From Solitalea koreensis (GTDB lineage: Bacteria > Bacteroidota > Bacteroidia > Sphingobacteriales > Sphingobacteriaceae), in the NCBI RefSeq assembly GCF_900182575.1, contig NZ_FXSZ01000007.1, forward strand, positions 1-64,000: a stretch of 64,000 bases of DNA, given 5' to 3'. Positions 42,522 to 51,548 of the stretch are shown here, piece after piece; the stretch's first letter is position 1, and every line of letters starts with the position of its first letter. The translations under genes were made by a program, and so were the position numbers. The notes under the pieces are model-generated. The model saw nothing but the letters and a program-made list of their open reading frames with translations, did no database searches and was not told where the DNA came from.

Positions 42522-43637
42522 ATGAAAAGAACTATCATTATGCTCTTGCTATTTCTGTCATTTTTTGCAAAAGCACAGACGTCTGATTATTACTTACTAG
42601 TAGGAACTTATACCGATGGAAAAAGTACGGGTATCTATGTTTATAAATTTAATACGGAGAAGATAACGTTTACCTATCAAAGTGAGGTTAAATCCGAAAA
42701 CCCATCCTATTTAGCAATTTCTAAAAACCAAAAGTTTGTATACGCGGTTAATGAAAATGGGGAGCATAAAGGAGCAGTATCTTCTTTTTCATTTGATAAA
42801 GCAAACGGGCAATTACATTTTTTTAATACTCAACTTTCCGAAGGTGATCATCCTTGCTATGTAACGGTGGATGCTTCGGGTAAAAACGTTATTGCTGCAA
42901 ACTACAGCTCAGGTAATATTGCTGTATTTAAGACCAAGACAGATGGTTCGTTAACCCCGATTGCTCAAAATATAGTGCATCAGGGAAAGGGCATAGTGGC
43001 TGATCGCCAGGAAAAAGCACATGCGCATAGTGCTAATTTTACTCCCGATGGCAATTATGTGTTGGCGGCTGATTTAGGTAATGATCGTTTGTATCAATAT
43101 AAATTCGACTCTGTGAAAAAAGAAGTGCTAAGTGAGGCGAAGCCTGCCTTTTATACTCTCCAGCCTGGTTCCGGCCCGCGCCATTTCGAATTTCATCCCA
43201 ATAAAAAGTATTGTTATTTATTAAACGAGCTTACTGGAAAAGTGGCAGTTTATAACTGGTCAAACAATAATTTAAAGTTAATTCAAACCATAACCTCCGA
43301 TTCAACTGCCGGGGTAGGAAACAAAGGAAGTGCAGATATTCATTTAACCCCGAACGGTAAGTTTTTATACACCAGCAACCGGGCTAAAGCAAATGATATT
43401 ACTGTTTATAAGGTAGGGAATGATGGTAAGTTAAGTATGGTCGAGCATGTTAAGGTAGGCCTTCATCCTCGAAATTTTACGATTGATCCTTCGGGTAAAT
43501 TACTGTTGGTGGCTAATCGTGATAGTAATACGATACAGGTTTTTAAAATTAACGCAAGTAGTGGAAAATTAGAAAAGACAGATGTAATACTAAGCATTGA
43601 TAAACCCGTGTGTTTGAAAATGGTTCCCGTAAAATAA
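42522..43637 (+). CDS. Lactonase-family (6-phosphogluconolactonase-like) seven-bladed propeller
   Basis: A 371-residue exported protein with a clear signal peptide (MKRTIIMLLLFLSFFAKAQ). The repeated blades YLLVGTYTDGKSTGIYVYKF, NPSYLAISKNQKFVYAVNE, GSGPRHFEFHPNKKYCYLLNE and HPRNFTIDPSGKLLLVANRDS match the Pgl-type lactonase family. Export means it acts in the periplasm rather than in the pentose pathway, probably on a sugar lactone. Confidence 0.88.
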   Translation: MKRTIIMLLLFLSFFAKAQTSDYYLLVGTYTDGKSTGIYVYKFNTEKITFTYQSEVKSENPSYLAISKNQKFVYAVNENGEHKGAVSSFSFDKANGQLHFFNTQLSEGDHPCYVTVDASGKNVIAANYSSGNIAVFKTKTDGSLTPIAQNIVHQGKGIVADRQEKAHAHSANFTPDGNYVLAADLGNDRLYQYKFDSVKKEVLSEAKPAFYTLQPGSGPRHFEFHPNKKYCYLLNELTGKVAVYNWSNNNLKLIQTITSDSTAGVGNKGSADIHLTPNGKFLYTSNRAKANDITVYKVGNDGKLSMVEHVKVGLHPRNFTIDPSGKLLLVANRDSNTIQVFKINASSGKLEKTDVILSIDKPVCLKMVPVK

Positions 43638-43642
43638 GCCAT

Positions 43643-43681
43643 AAAAAAAGAGGCTGCTTCAATCGAAACAGCCTCTTTTTT
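43643..43681. terminator. Bidirectional GAGGCTG terminator
   Basis: A7-GAGGCTGCTTC (from 43643 to 43660) pairs with GAAACAGCCTC-T6 (43665-43681) with one mismatch and a 4-nt loop, between convergent genes. Confidence 0.9.
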
Positions 43682-43694
43682 AGGTATTTGCTAT

Positions 43695-44216
43695 TTATTC
43701 CAATCCTAATTTTTCGATCTCATGATCAATGCGGAATAATCCGGTACCTTCCGTTCCTATTAATTCATAGAGTTCAATGGCTCTGCGTGCGGTTTTTTCT
43801 TCTTCTAATTGTTCATCTAAAAACCAATCTAAAAAGCGAGCGGTTTGAAAGTCTCTGGATTTATTACATTGTTCCACAATTTTATTGAAGCTTTCAGTGA
43901 TTTTTACCTCCATCTCCAGAGAGGCGAGCAATAAATCATGCAAGTTGTTGAAGTTTTTAGGAATGTCTTTTACATCAGGTGAAATCGGATGACCTCCCGC
44001 GTCAGCGATGTAATCAAAGATTTTCATCATGTGGTTACGTTCTTCTCCTGATTGCTTACGATAAAAATTTGCAGTTCCTTGTAAACCTTGCACGTGGCAC
44101 CAAGCCGACATCGCTAAATAAGCCGATGAAGAATGTGCCTCCATTGCGATTTGATCGTTAAGAAGGTCTTGAATATTTTCTTGTAAGGAGGTTTTAAATC
44201 TAAGTGCAGTTTTCAT
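43695..44216 (-). CDS. Ferritin
   Basis: Iron-storage protein that oxidises Fe(II) at a ferroxidase site and stores iron in a 24-mer shell. The 173-residue four-helix protein shows the site residues in ALRFKTSLQENIQDLLNDQIAMEAHSSSAYLAM, EERNHMMKIFDYI and the Glu pair of DEQLEEEKTARR. The ATG at 44216 gives the usual ferritin start; the frame open to 44318 adds 34 basic residues without homology. A convergent terminator lies at 43643-43681. Confidence 0.93.
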   Translation of the reverse strand: MKTALRFKTSLQENIQDLLNDQIAMEAHSSSAYLAMSAWCHVQGLQGTANFYRKQSGEERNHMMKIFDYIADAGGHPISPDVKDIPKNFNNLHDLLLASLEMEVKITESFNKIVEQCNKSRDFQTARFLDWFLDEQLEEEKTARRAIELYELIGTEGTGLFRIDHEIEKLGLE

Positions 44217-44348
44217 GGCGAAAAAGTTTGTTAAAACCAATTTACGCCAATGTTTTAGAAAAGGCTTGAAAATAAAATAATTTGGAAGCTTTTTAAATAA
44301 ATCGATTGAGCCTGACAATATTCAGCCCGAGTGCAAACAAATAAGGGA

Positions 44349-44720
44349 TTAGCAATTGACCAGTTCTTCTTCCGAGGGAATGGTAAGATCGTGTTGCATC
44401 GTAACTCCTGATCTTGAAAGCATATCTTTTAGAGAAAAATAAAAATAGGCTGTGTTTGTCAGATCTCGAAGGCGAAGCGCATTATGAAGTTCAAAAACGA
44501 CTGCTTTACTTTTAATGCTTAAACCAATACGATGAAAATCGTCCTTAGGATCCGTGTCTAACAAAATCCCTTTCCAGTCGGTATCGTTTAAACGCTGACG
44601 AAGCAACAAAAACTCACAAATTCGGAGCGATGTTTTTTTACCGTTTAAGACTAACTGTAAACAAGCTTTTGACGAATCATTAAAAATTTCACCTAATTCG
44701 TTCTGGCACAATAATATCAT
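44349..44720 (-). CDS. Conserved hypothetical protein, 123 residues
   Basis: I do not recognise the family with certainty. The protein is soluble, without signal peptide or membrane segment. Leading residues MILLCQNELGEIFN, a central SLRICEFLLLRQRLN helix and a leucine-rich FELHNALRLRDLTNTAYFYFSLKDML segment suggest a small alpha/beta fold. Codon usage is like its neighbours, and the frame covers nearly the whole space between the ferritin and rhomboid genes, on the same strand as both, so it is probably real. Confidence 0.6.
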   Translation of the reverse strand: MILLCQNELGEIFNDSSKACLQLVLNGKKTSLRICEFLLLRQRLNDTDWKGILLDTDPKDDFHRIGLSIKSKAVVFELHNALRLRDLTNTAYFYFSLKDMLSRSGVTMQHDLTIPSEEELVNC

Positions 44721-44810
44721 GCGCCAAAAATACAGTTATTTAGATTTAATACAAATAAAAACCGACTAAAATTACCTTGGTTTGACGGTGTATGTAACTC
44801 AACGTCAAGG

Positions 44811-45488
44811 TTATGATTGTTTATCTTCTTCCTCTTCGTCTGTTCCTGGTTCTTCTGCCGTGTTCCAGTATTCATCTTCCTCTCCCAAATCATCTTCTTC
44901 AATTTCAATCGAATACACTTTACGTTGCGGACCTTGCTTTCGAAATAAGAAGGCAATGAAGGTACCAACCAATCCGCCTATTAAATGTGATTCCCAAGAG
45001 ATTTCTGGAATGAACGGAAAAATACCCCAGATCAAACTGCCATATAGAAATATAATGAGCAAGGAAAGCGCCATTAAGCGATAGTCACGACGGAACAATC
45101 CGCTAAAGAATAAGAAGGCGGTTAATCCATAAATTACGCCGCTTGCACCGATATGAATGGCTGGCCGGGCCAATAACCAAACCCCAATTCCGGTTATAAT
45201 GTAAATCGATAAAAAGGTTTTGGTAGCCATTTCTTCAAAAAAATACCAAAGCATGGTAGTTGTAATTAATAAGGGGAGAGAATTTGAAGTGAGGTGAACA
45301 AAATCTTCATGAATGAATGGGGCGATGAGGATTCCAATTAATCCAGGTACTGTACGTGGTACAATTCCGAACGAAGCAAAATTAATATCATACTTAAATT
45401 CAACCCACTTAACACACCACATTACTACCACCAGGTAAAAGCTGATGATAAAACTTTTCAAGAATGAGCCGGTTTCCGAAGTTTCCAA
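44811..45488 (-). CDS. Rhomboid-family intramembrane serine protease
   Basis: Cleaves membrane-anchored proteins within the lipid bilayer. The 225-residue protein has six helices, the motif IHEDFVHLTSNSLPL in the second helix, nucleophile Ser in HIGASGVIYG and catalytic His in SWESHLIGGLVG. The last 35 residues are a highly acidic cytoplasmic tail (EIEEDDLGEEDEY and EEEED). The frame opens with TTG at 45488; no ATG precedes the first helix. It is divergent from the GntR regulator. Confidence 0.9.
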   Translation of the reverse strand: METSETGSFLKSFIISFYLVVVMWCVKWVEFKYDINFASFGIVPRTVPGLIGILIAPFIHEDFVHLTSNSLPLLITTTMLWYFFEEMATKTFLSIYIITGIGVWLLARPAIHIGASGVIYGLTAFLFFSGLFRRDYRLMALSLLIIFLYGSLIWGIFPFIPEISWESHLIGGLVGTFIAFLFRKQGPQRKVYSIEIEEDDLGEEDEYWNTAEEPGTDEEEEDKQS

Positions 45489-45567
45489 ATCGTTTTGTAT
45501 TTGAAATAAATATAAAAGCTTTAGATTTTTATTTAATAAGGAATCTTGATTAGTTCTTTGGAAAAAA

Positions 45568-45575
45568 TATATTTG
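45568..45575 (+). promoter_or_regulatory. -7 box of the mannoside locus
   Basis: TATATTTG fits TAnnTTTG and stands 17 bp before the ATG at 45593. That spacing favours 45593 over the earlier ATG at 45581 as start of the GntR gene. Confidence 0.4.
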
Positions 45576-45592
45576 TTATTATGTATGAACAT

Positions 45593-46333
45593 ATGAGCAA
45601 AATTCCTTTACTTGATCACAACAGCAAAGTGCCTTTGCATAAGCAAGCCGAGGAACAATTAAGGGAACTCATAAAACATCCTGATTTTAGTAAAGGAGAA
45701 ATTTTTCCCAAAGAAACGGAGCTTGCCCGGCATTGGGGTATTTCCAGAAATACACTCCGGCAGGCTATCAGTATTCTGGTGAGTGAAAATCTGCTGGAAC
45801 GAAAAAAAAGAATCGGTACCAGGGTGACTCAACATAGAATTACCACGAACCTCAACAATTGGATGAGCTTTACCCGTGAAATGGAAGACATGGGATTGGT
45901 TTTTAAGAACCTGATCATTAAAGCTCATAAAATACAAGCTACAGTAGATGTAGCTAAGGCTCTGCAGATTGAAGAAGGTGAACGTGTGGTTTGTTTGCAG
46001 CGTACCCGTAGTACGGATGAGAATCCGATGGTTTATTTTGAATCTTATTTTCATCCTCGGACAGGGATTTCCGAACATGAGAATTTTGAAAAACCACTTT
46101 ATGAATTGTTAGATCGTGACCATAACATTGTTCCTGTCTATTCTCAAGAAGAATTAAGAGCAATTGCCGCGACCGCTAAAATTGCAGCGCTGCTAAAGAT
46201 AGAAAAAGGGCAACCCCTACTTGAGCGAAAGAGAATCGTGTTGGACCGTGCCCGTCAACCGGTGGAATACAATCTTGGCTATTATCGCAACGATTGGTTT
46301 ACCTATAGTATAGAAATAAAACGTTCAATATAA
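45593..46333 (+). CDS. GntR-family regulator with UTRA sensor domain
   Basis: A 246-residue transcription factor. Residues about 8-75 form the winged HTH (PLHKQAEEQLRELI, PKETELARHWGISRNTLRQAISILVSENLLERKKRIGTRV). The rest is a UTRA ligand domain (VCLQRTRSTDENPMVYFESYFHP, then LLERKRIVLDRARQPVEYNLGYYRND), which usually binds sugar phosphates. The gene is 3 bp from the ROK/PMI fusion and heads the mannoside operon, so it most likely senses a phosphorylated hexose and controls the cluster, including itself. Confidence 0.92.
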   Translation: MSKIPLLDHNSKVPLHKQAEEQLRELIKHPDFSKGEIFPKETELARHWGISRNTLRQAISILVSENLLERKKRIGTRVTQHRITTNLNNWMSFTREMEDMGLVFKNLIIKAHKIQATVDVAKALQIEEGERVVCLQRTRSTDENPMVYFESYFHPRTGISEHENFEKPLYELLDRDHNIVPVYSQEELRAIAATAKIAALLKIEKGQPLLERKRIVLDRARQPVEYNLGYYRNDWFTYSIEIKRSI

Positions 46334-46336
46334 CCA

Positions 46337-49009
46337 ATGAAAAATTACAATACAATTGGAGTTGATGTTGGCGGAAGCCATGTTTCAGTGACCAATATCG
46401 ATACAAATCAACAGGGGAAGACTTTTTTGGAGTTAATCAGAAAAAATATTGACGCAAAGGATTCGGCGTATGAAATTGTGGTTAATATTAGTGATTGTAT
46501 CAAGGAAATACTTCACGATAAGGCTACTGTAGAGTCTGTCGGAATAGCATTTCCAGGTCCTTTTGATTACGAAAAGGGCGTTTGTGCCATTGCGAATGTT
46601 GGCGGAAAATTCGAAAATATGTTCGGAATTCATATGCAACAAGCAATGGCCGACTTTACCGGGCTAACCAATGCGTTTTTTGTATTTTCAAATGATGCGC
46701 ACTGTTTTGCGGAGGGTGTTTATCATCGTTATCAGTTGGAAAGCAGAAAAACGGTATTCCTGACTTTGGGAACAGGTTTTGGATCAGCCTTTATGGAAAA
46801 CGGGGTTTTGCTTACCCAACATCCTCAATTGCCGGCTATTGGAGCTTTTTACGACGAGCCATTTTTGGATGCAAAAGCTGATGACTGTTTTTCAACGCGT
46901 TGGTTTTTGAGTGAATATAAAAAACAAACAGGGAAAGAAATTGCATCAGTTAAGGAAATGATAGCTGCCGATGCTGAAATTGCAGGTTCCATTTTTAATC
47001 AATTTGGGATTAATCTCGCTACATTCTTGTTCCCTTGGTTGCAGCAATTTGAGTGTGATGAATTAATTATTGGAGGAAATATTGCCAAAGCCAGTTCATT
47101 GTTTGAAAAATCATTGAAAGATGGTTTGGCGCAGATGAGACAACCGATTAATGTAGTTTTTTGTGAAGATACCGAGGAGTGTATTTTAACAGGAGCTGCT
47201 GTTATTGCTGAACGAAAAAACAATATGAATAAGCAGAATACCAATTTTCTTGAAAGAAAGACAACACAGCCAGTATTGCCTGTAAACGCTGTTGAATCAG
47301 GTAACGGATATACTATTTTCCCTTCATTTCATTCCGAATTTTTGGTTTTTACTGGTTTTGATGCCTTGGCCCAAAAAATATGCAATGAGAAAACCGTTGT
47401 AATCGATGGCTTTAACGGGGTGTTGTGGGAGAATTTTAGAACACACTTGCATACGGAACTTCAGAAAAGGAATAAAAAAGTTTTTTGGTACGATGTAAAC
47501 ACCTGTCTCAAAACAACTGAAGAGATTGACGCTATGATTAGCGATAATTTAAAGGGAAACGATCCGGTTTTTGGGAAAAGGTACATGGGTAGTTTGTCCG
47601 ATTTCTTTGATAAAGAAAAATTGGAAATGTTGCAGCCGGATGCTTCTGCCGATTTATGTATACTTTACGGAACTGGTGCAGCCTTAGGTAATTGGGACAG
47701 TCATCTGGTTTATGTGGATGTGCCCAAAAATGAAATTCAATACAGAATGAGAGCCGGATCTGTGAAAAATATTGGTGCTGTTGACTTGTTTGATAATGCC
47801 CAAATGTATAAACGAGCTTATTTTGTAGAATGGCCTGTATTGAACAAACATAAGGAGGAATTACTTTCGGAAATTGACAGTATTGTTGATGAACAACGAA
47901 TCCATGAAATTACGTGGATGGAAGGGGGAGATTTCCGAAATACGTTGACCAAAATGCTGGAGCAGCCGCTACGGGCAAGGCCATGGTTCGAAGCCGGAGT
48001 ATGGGGCGGAAACTGGATGAAGAAAAATATCAAAGGACTGAATATGGATGAAGTAAACTATGCCTGGTCTTTTGAATTAATCACTCCTGAAAATGGAATC
48101 GTAATTGAAGGTAACCAAAACTTACTGGAAGTATCATTTGATTTTCTTTTGTTTCATAATAATACCAAGCTTTTGGGAAAAGCCGCTCAGCGTTTCGGTA
48201 CAGAATTCCCAATCCGTTTTGACTTTCTGGATACTTTTGATGGAGGGAATCTTTCTATTCAATGCCATCCGCGTACGGCTTATATTCAAGAAAACTTTGG
48301 AGAGAACTTTACTCAGGACGAAACGTATTACATTCTCGATTGTGAACCCGGTGCTGATGTTTACCTCGGTTTTCAAGAAGACATTAATCCGGTTGAATTT
48401 AAATCTGCTTTGCTCGATGCACAAAATAACGGCATTGAAATGCAGGCAGAAAAATACGTTCAAAAATTTAAGGCTAATAAACACGATCTGTTCCTGATAC
48501 CCAACGGGACAATTCATGCTTCAGGGAAAAACAATATGGTGCTGGAAATTAGCAGTACCCCTTATATTTTTACGTTTAAAATGTATGATTGGTTGCGATT
48601 GGGCCTAAACGGACAGCCCCGGCCTATTAATATCGAGCATGCTTTTGAAAACCTATACTTTGAAAGAAAAGGGAAAATGGTGCAAGAAACACTCATTTCC
48701 CAACCGACTCTTATAGCAGAAGGCAGAAACTATAAACAATTTCAGCTTCCCACACATCCCGAACATTTTTATGCAATTGAAAGATTTGAGTTTACAGACG
48801 AGATAAACGTTAACACAAATAATCAATGCCATATCTGTATGCTAGTAGAAGGTAATAAGGTAGAGGTTTCAGTAGAGAATAAAACGGATGTGTTTAATTA
48901 CGCAGAAACCTTTGTGATACCGGCAGCGACAAATAAATATAGTGTAAAAAATAATTCAGTAAAGAAGGCAATGCTGGTGATCGCTTATGTGAAGGATGAG
49001 TGTTGTTAA
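46337..49009 (+). CDS. ROK kinase / kinase-like / class I mannose-6-phosphate isomerase fusion
   Basis: An 890-residue three-part protein. Residues 1-295 are a ROK sugar kinase (IGVDVGGSHV, SNDAHCFAEG with likely base D120, TLGTGFGSA) that lacks the usual CxCGxxGCxE zinc motif. Residues about 325-480 look like a uridine-kinase-type P-loop domain, but the loop reads IDGFNGVLW (356-364) without the GK[ST] ending, so it is probably inactive. Residues about 490-890 form a class I phosphomannose isomerase with zinc ligands Q642 and H644 (IQCHP), E662 (DETYYIL) and H727 (GTIHASG). Together they could phosphorylate mannose and isomerise it to fructose-6-phosphate. M297 offers a possible internal start. 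Confidence 0.85.
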   Translation: MKNYNTIGVDVGGSHVSVTNIDTNQQGKTFLELIRKNIDAKDSAYEIVVNISDCIKEILHDKATVESVGIAFPGPFDYEKGVCAIANVGGKFENMFGIHMQQAMADFTGLTNAFFVFSNDAHCFAEGVYHRYQLESRKTVFLTLGTGFGSAFMENGVLLTQHPQLPAIGAFYDEPFLDAKADDCFSTRWFLSEYKKQTGKEIASVKEMIAADAEIAGSIFNQFGINLATFLFPWLQQFECDELIIGGNIAKASSLFEKSLKDGLAQMRQPINVVFCEDTEECILTGAAVIAERKNNMNKQNTNFLERKTTQPVLPVNAVESGNGYTIFPSFHSEFLVFTGFDALAQKICNEKTVVIDGFNGVLWENFRTHLHTELQKRNKKVFWYDVNTCLKTTEEIDAMISDNLKGNDPVFGKRYMGSLSDFFDKEKLEMLQPDASADLCILYGTGAALGNWDSHLVYVDVPKNEIQYRMRAGSVKNIGAVDLFDNAQMYKRAYFVEWPVLNKHKEELLSEIDSIVDEQRIHEITWMEGGDFRNTLTKMLEQPLRARPWFEAGVWGGNWMKKNIKGLNMDEVNYAWSFELITPENGIVIEGNQNLLEVSFDFLLFHNNTKLLGKAAQRFGTEFPIRFDFLDTFDGGNLSIQCHPRTAYIQENFGENFTQDETYYILDCEPGADVYLGFQEDINPVEFKSALLDAQNNGIEMQAEKYVQKFKANKHDLFLIPNGTIHASGKNNMVLEISSTPYIFTFKMYDWLRLGLNGQPRPINIEHAFENLYFERKGKMVQETLISQPTLIAEGRNYKQFQLPTHPEHFYAIERFEFTDEINVNTNNQCHICMLVEGNKVEVSVENKTDVFNYAETFVIPAATNKYSVKNNSVKKAMLVIAYVKDECC

Positions 49010-49076
49010 CAGGCTATCTGAGTGATTGTGATCTGTCTTTTTATTTAAATTTTATATAAAATCAAAACTGTAAAAA

Positions 49077-51464
49077 ATGCGTCCATTCAGGAATTTGATA
49101 TTTTTTTGTCTCATCATACTACTTTGTTCTTGTTCATCTGAAAAGAATATGGCGAACCTGTCGGCTTTCGTTGATCCTCAGATTGGATCGGTTCACGGTC
49201 GTTGGTTCTTTTATACACCCGCATCTCTTCCTTTTGGCATGGCCAAATTAGCTCCGCATACCAATGCTTACGGGAGTGTGGGAAGTTGGGGCCCTTGTGG
49301 TTACGACGACCGGCATACATCGATTGAAGGATTTGGCAATTTTCATGAATTTCAGATTGGCGGATTGGTATTTATGCCTACTGTTGGCAAACTACAAACC
49401 ATTCCGGGAACACTTGAAAATCCGGAGGGAGGATACCGTTCCCGTTTCGACAAGTCAACTGAACATGCTGAGCCCGGATATTATTCGGTATTGCTGAAAG
49501 ATTACGGAATCAAAGCAGAGTTGACGGCCACCGAGCGGGTAGGTTTTCATCGGTACACTTTTCCTGAAACCAAACAAGCCCATCTCATAATTGACATTGG
49601 GCATCGTCAGGGCGAAAGCAGTGGTGTTACCGATGCGTATGCTAAATTAGTAAATGGCAATGAGGTGGAAGGATATATTGAAACGTATCCGGAGTATGCC
49701 AAATTCTGCGATCCGGATAAAAAAGTGAAAATGTATTTTGTTGCAAAACTTAACATGCAGCCGCTAACTACAGGTGCTTTTGTTGATTCACTTCAAACAA
49801 GTGGCGTCGCCCAAACCAAAGGAACGGGCAACGGCCTGTTTCTGACTTTCGACATGAAAAAGGACGAAACTTTGGAAATCGTTACCGGCTTAAGTTATAC
49901 TTCGGTTGAAAATGCACGGTTGAATATGAAAGCGGAAGCTGAAGGAAAAACATTTAATGAGGTGCATGATCTTGCCCAAAAGGCATGGAACGAAAAATTA
50001 GGTAGGATTCGGGTAGATGGAGGTGATAGCCTGAATCAGGTAAAGTTTTACACCGGATTGTATCACGCCTTGCTGGGGCGCGGCATCTCAAGCGACGTCA
50101 ATGGACAATATCCGATGGTTGATGGTGGTGTGGGACAAATTCCACTTGATGGGAAAGGCCAGCCTAAGTATCATCATTATAATACCGACGGTATCTGGGG
50201 TGGCTTCTGGAACCTCAGCCAGTTATGGGCATTGGCCTATCCCGATTATTTCACAGAATACGTTCAATCGAATATAGACTATTACAAAAATCGCGGTTGG
50301 TTGCACGATGGAGAAGCGGCTGGTATATATACCAATGGGGTACAAACTAATTTTCAGGGATTACTGATTGCTTCGGCTTACAATTGCGGAATACGTGATT
50401 TTGAAGTTGATAAAGGCTATGAAGCTGCATTTAAAAATGAGGTGGAATACCGTGATCGTAACCTCGGAAACGGGAAGTATGATTTGATTGATTTCGTTAA
50501 AAACGGTTACATTCCTTATAAGAATACGGTTTTGCCTAACGGTTGGGTGTTTAATTTTGGATCTTCCCATACCTTAGAATATGCATATAGTTCTTACGGA
50601 GTAGCTCAAATGGCAAAAGCTTTGGGTAAGACAACTGACTACGAAAAATTAATCAAGCAGGCCGGATATTATCAGAATTTGTTTGATGCACAAACCAAAT
50701 TTATTCGTCCTAAAAGAGAAGATGGATCGTTCATTGAAAAATTCGATCCCATGAAAGCCTGGGATGGTTTTCAGGAAGGAAACGCTTTTCAATACACTTG
50801 GTATGTGCCTCATGATGTGGCGGGTTTGATCCAGCTGATGGGTAAAGACGAATTTAACAACCGCCTGGGAAACATGTTTGTTCAGTCGCAAAAAAACAAG
50901 TTTGGAGGAAGCTCTGAGGAGATCGACAGCTTCTCTGGAATTGATTTACAATACAATCATGGTAATCAGCCCTGTTTGCTCGATTCTTGGTTGTTCAATT
51001 ACTCCGGCCAACCATGGCTTACTCAGAAATGGACAAGAGCTATTTGCGATGAATTTTATGGAACTGAACCACTGCGAGGGTACGGTGTTGGGCAGGATGA
51101 GGATCAGGGACAGTTAGGCGCCTGGTATGTTATGGCTGCTCTTGGTTTGTTTGATGTTCAGGGCCATGCTGCCATGAACCCATCATTCCAGTTTGGAAGT
51201 CCGCTTTTTGATAAAGTAACCATTCAGCTTGATCCGAAGTATTATTCAGGAAAGCAATTAGTTATACAAACCAAAAATAACTCGAAAGAGAATGTGTACA
51301 TCCAGTCAGCTTCATTCAATAATAAAAAAATAGAAAATTGCTGGATTGATCGTAATCGTCTGATGAAGGGAGGAACAATCCTTTTTGAAATGGGAGCTCA
51401 AGCCAATAAAAAATGGGGAGTGGAAAAAGCCCCATTAAGCATGAGCAACGAAAAATTGAACTAA
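49077..51464 (+). CDS. GH92 alpha-mannosidase, lipoprotein
   Basis: A calcium-dependent exo-alpha-mannosidase (1,2-, 1,3- or similar linkages) acting outside the cytoplasm. The 795-residue protein begins with a lipoprotein leader ending LCSC (C19). The GH92 N-terminal sandwich has QIGSVHGRWFFYTPASLPFGM and FGNFHEFQIGG. The catalytic (alpha/alpha)6 domain has IWGGFWNLSQLWALAYP, LQYNHGNQPCLLDSWLFN and GVGQDEDQGQLGAWYVMAALG, with the acidic cluster D674-E675-D676. It lies between the ROK/PMI fusion and a sugar porter and supplies free mannose. Confidence 0.93.
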   Translation: MRPFRNLIFFCLIILLCSCSSEKNMANLSAFVDPQIGSVHGRWFFYTPASLPFGMAKLAPHTNAYGSVGSWGPCGYDDRHTSIEGFGNFHEFQIGGLVFMPTVGKLQTIPGTLENPEGGYRSRFDKSTEHAEPGYYSVLLKDYGIKAELTATERVGFHRYTFPETKQAHLIIDIGHRQGESSGVTDAYAKLVNGNEVEGYIETYPEYAKFCDPDKKVKMYFVAKLNMQPLTTGAFVDSLQTSGVAQTKGTGNGLFLTFDMKKDETLEIVTGLSYTSVENARLNMKAEAEGKTFNEVHDLAQKAWNEKLGRIRVDGGDSLNQVKFYTGLYHALLGRGISSDVNGQYPMVDGGVGQIPLDGKGQPKYHHYNTDGIWGGFWNLSQLWALAYPDYFTEYVQSNIDYYKNRGWLHDGEAAGIYTNGVQTNFQGLLIASAYNCGIRDFEVDKGYEAAFKNEVEYRDRNLGNGKYDLIDFVKNGYIPYKNTVLPNGWVFNFGSSHTLEYAYSSYGVAQMAKALGKTTDYEKLIKQAGYYQNLFDAQTKFIRPKREDGSFIEKFDPMKAWDGFQEGNAFQYTWYVPHDVAGLIQLMGKDEFNNRLGNMFVQSQKNKFGGSSEEIDSFSGIDLQYNHGNQPCLLDSWLFNYSGQPWLTQKWTRAICDEFYGTEPLRGYGVGQDEDQGQLGAWYVMAALGLFDVQGHAAMNPSFQFGSPLFDKVTIQLDPKYYSGKQLVIQTKNNSKENVYIQSASFNNKKIENCWIDRNRLMKGGTILFEMGAQANKKWGVEKAPLSMSNEKLN

Positions 51465-51548
51465 AAAAATACCCGTGCTTTAAGCACTATAGGCAAACAG
51501 AATGAGATAAAAAATAATAACAACCTAAACAACCTAAACTTTTATTTT

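Noticed and set aside
44217..44318. 34-residue N-terminal extension of ferritin
   Set aside because: Basic, without similarity to ferritins or a proper signal peptide; the ATG at 44216 gives the normal start.
51475..51487. GTGCTTTAAGCAC hairpin between the GH92 and sugar porter genes
   Set aside because: Six-bp stem without a T-run; too weak to call a terminator, and the genes are probably co-transcribed.
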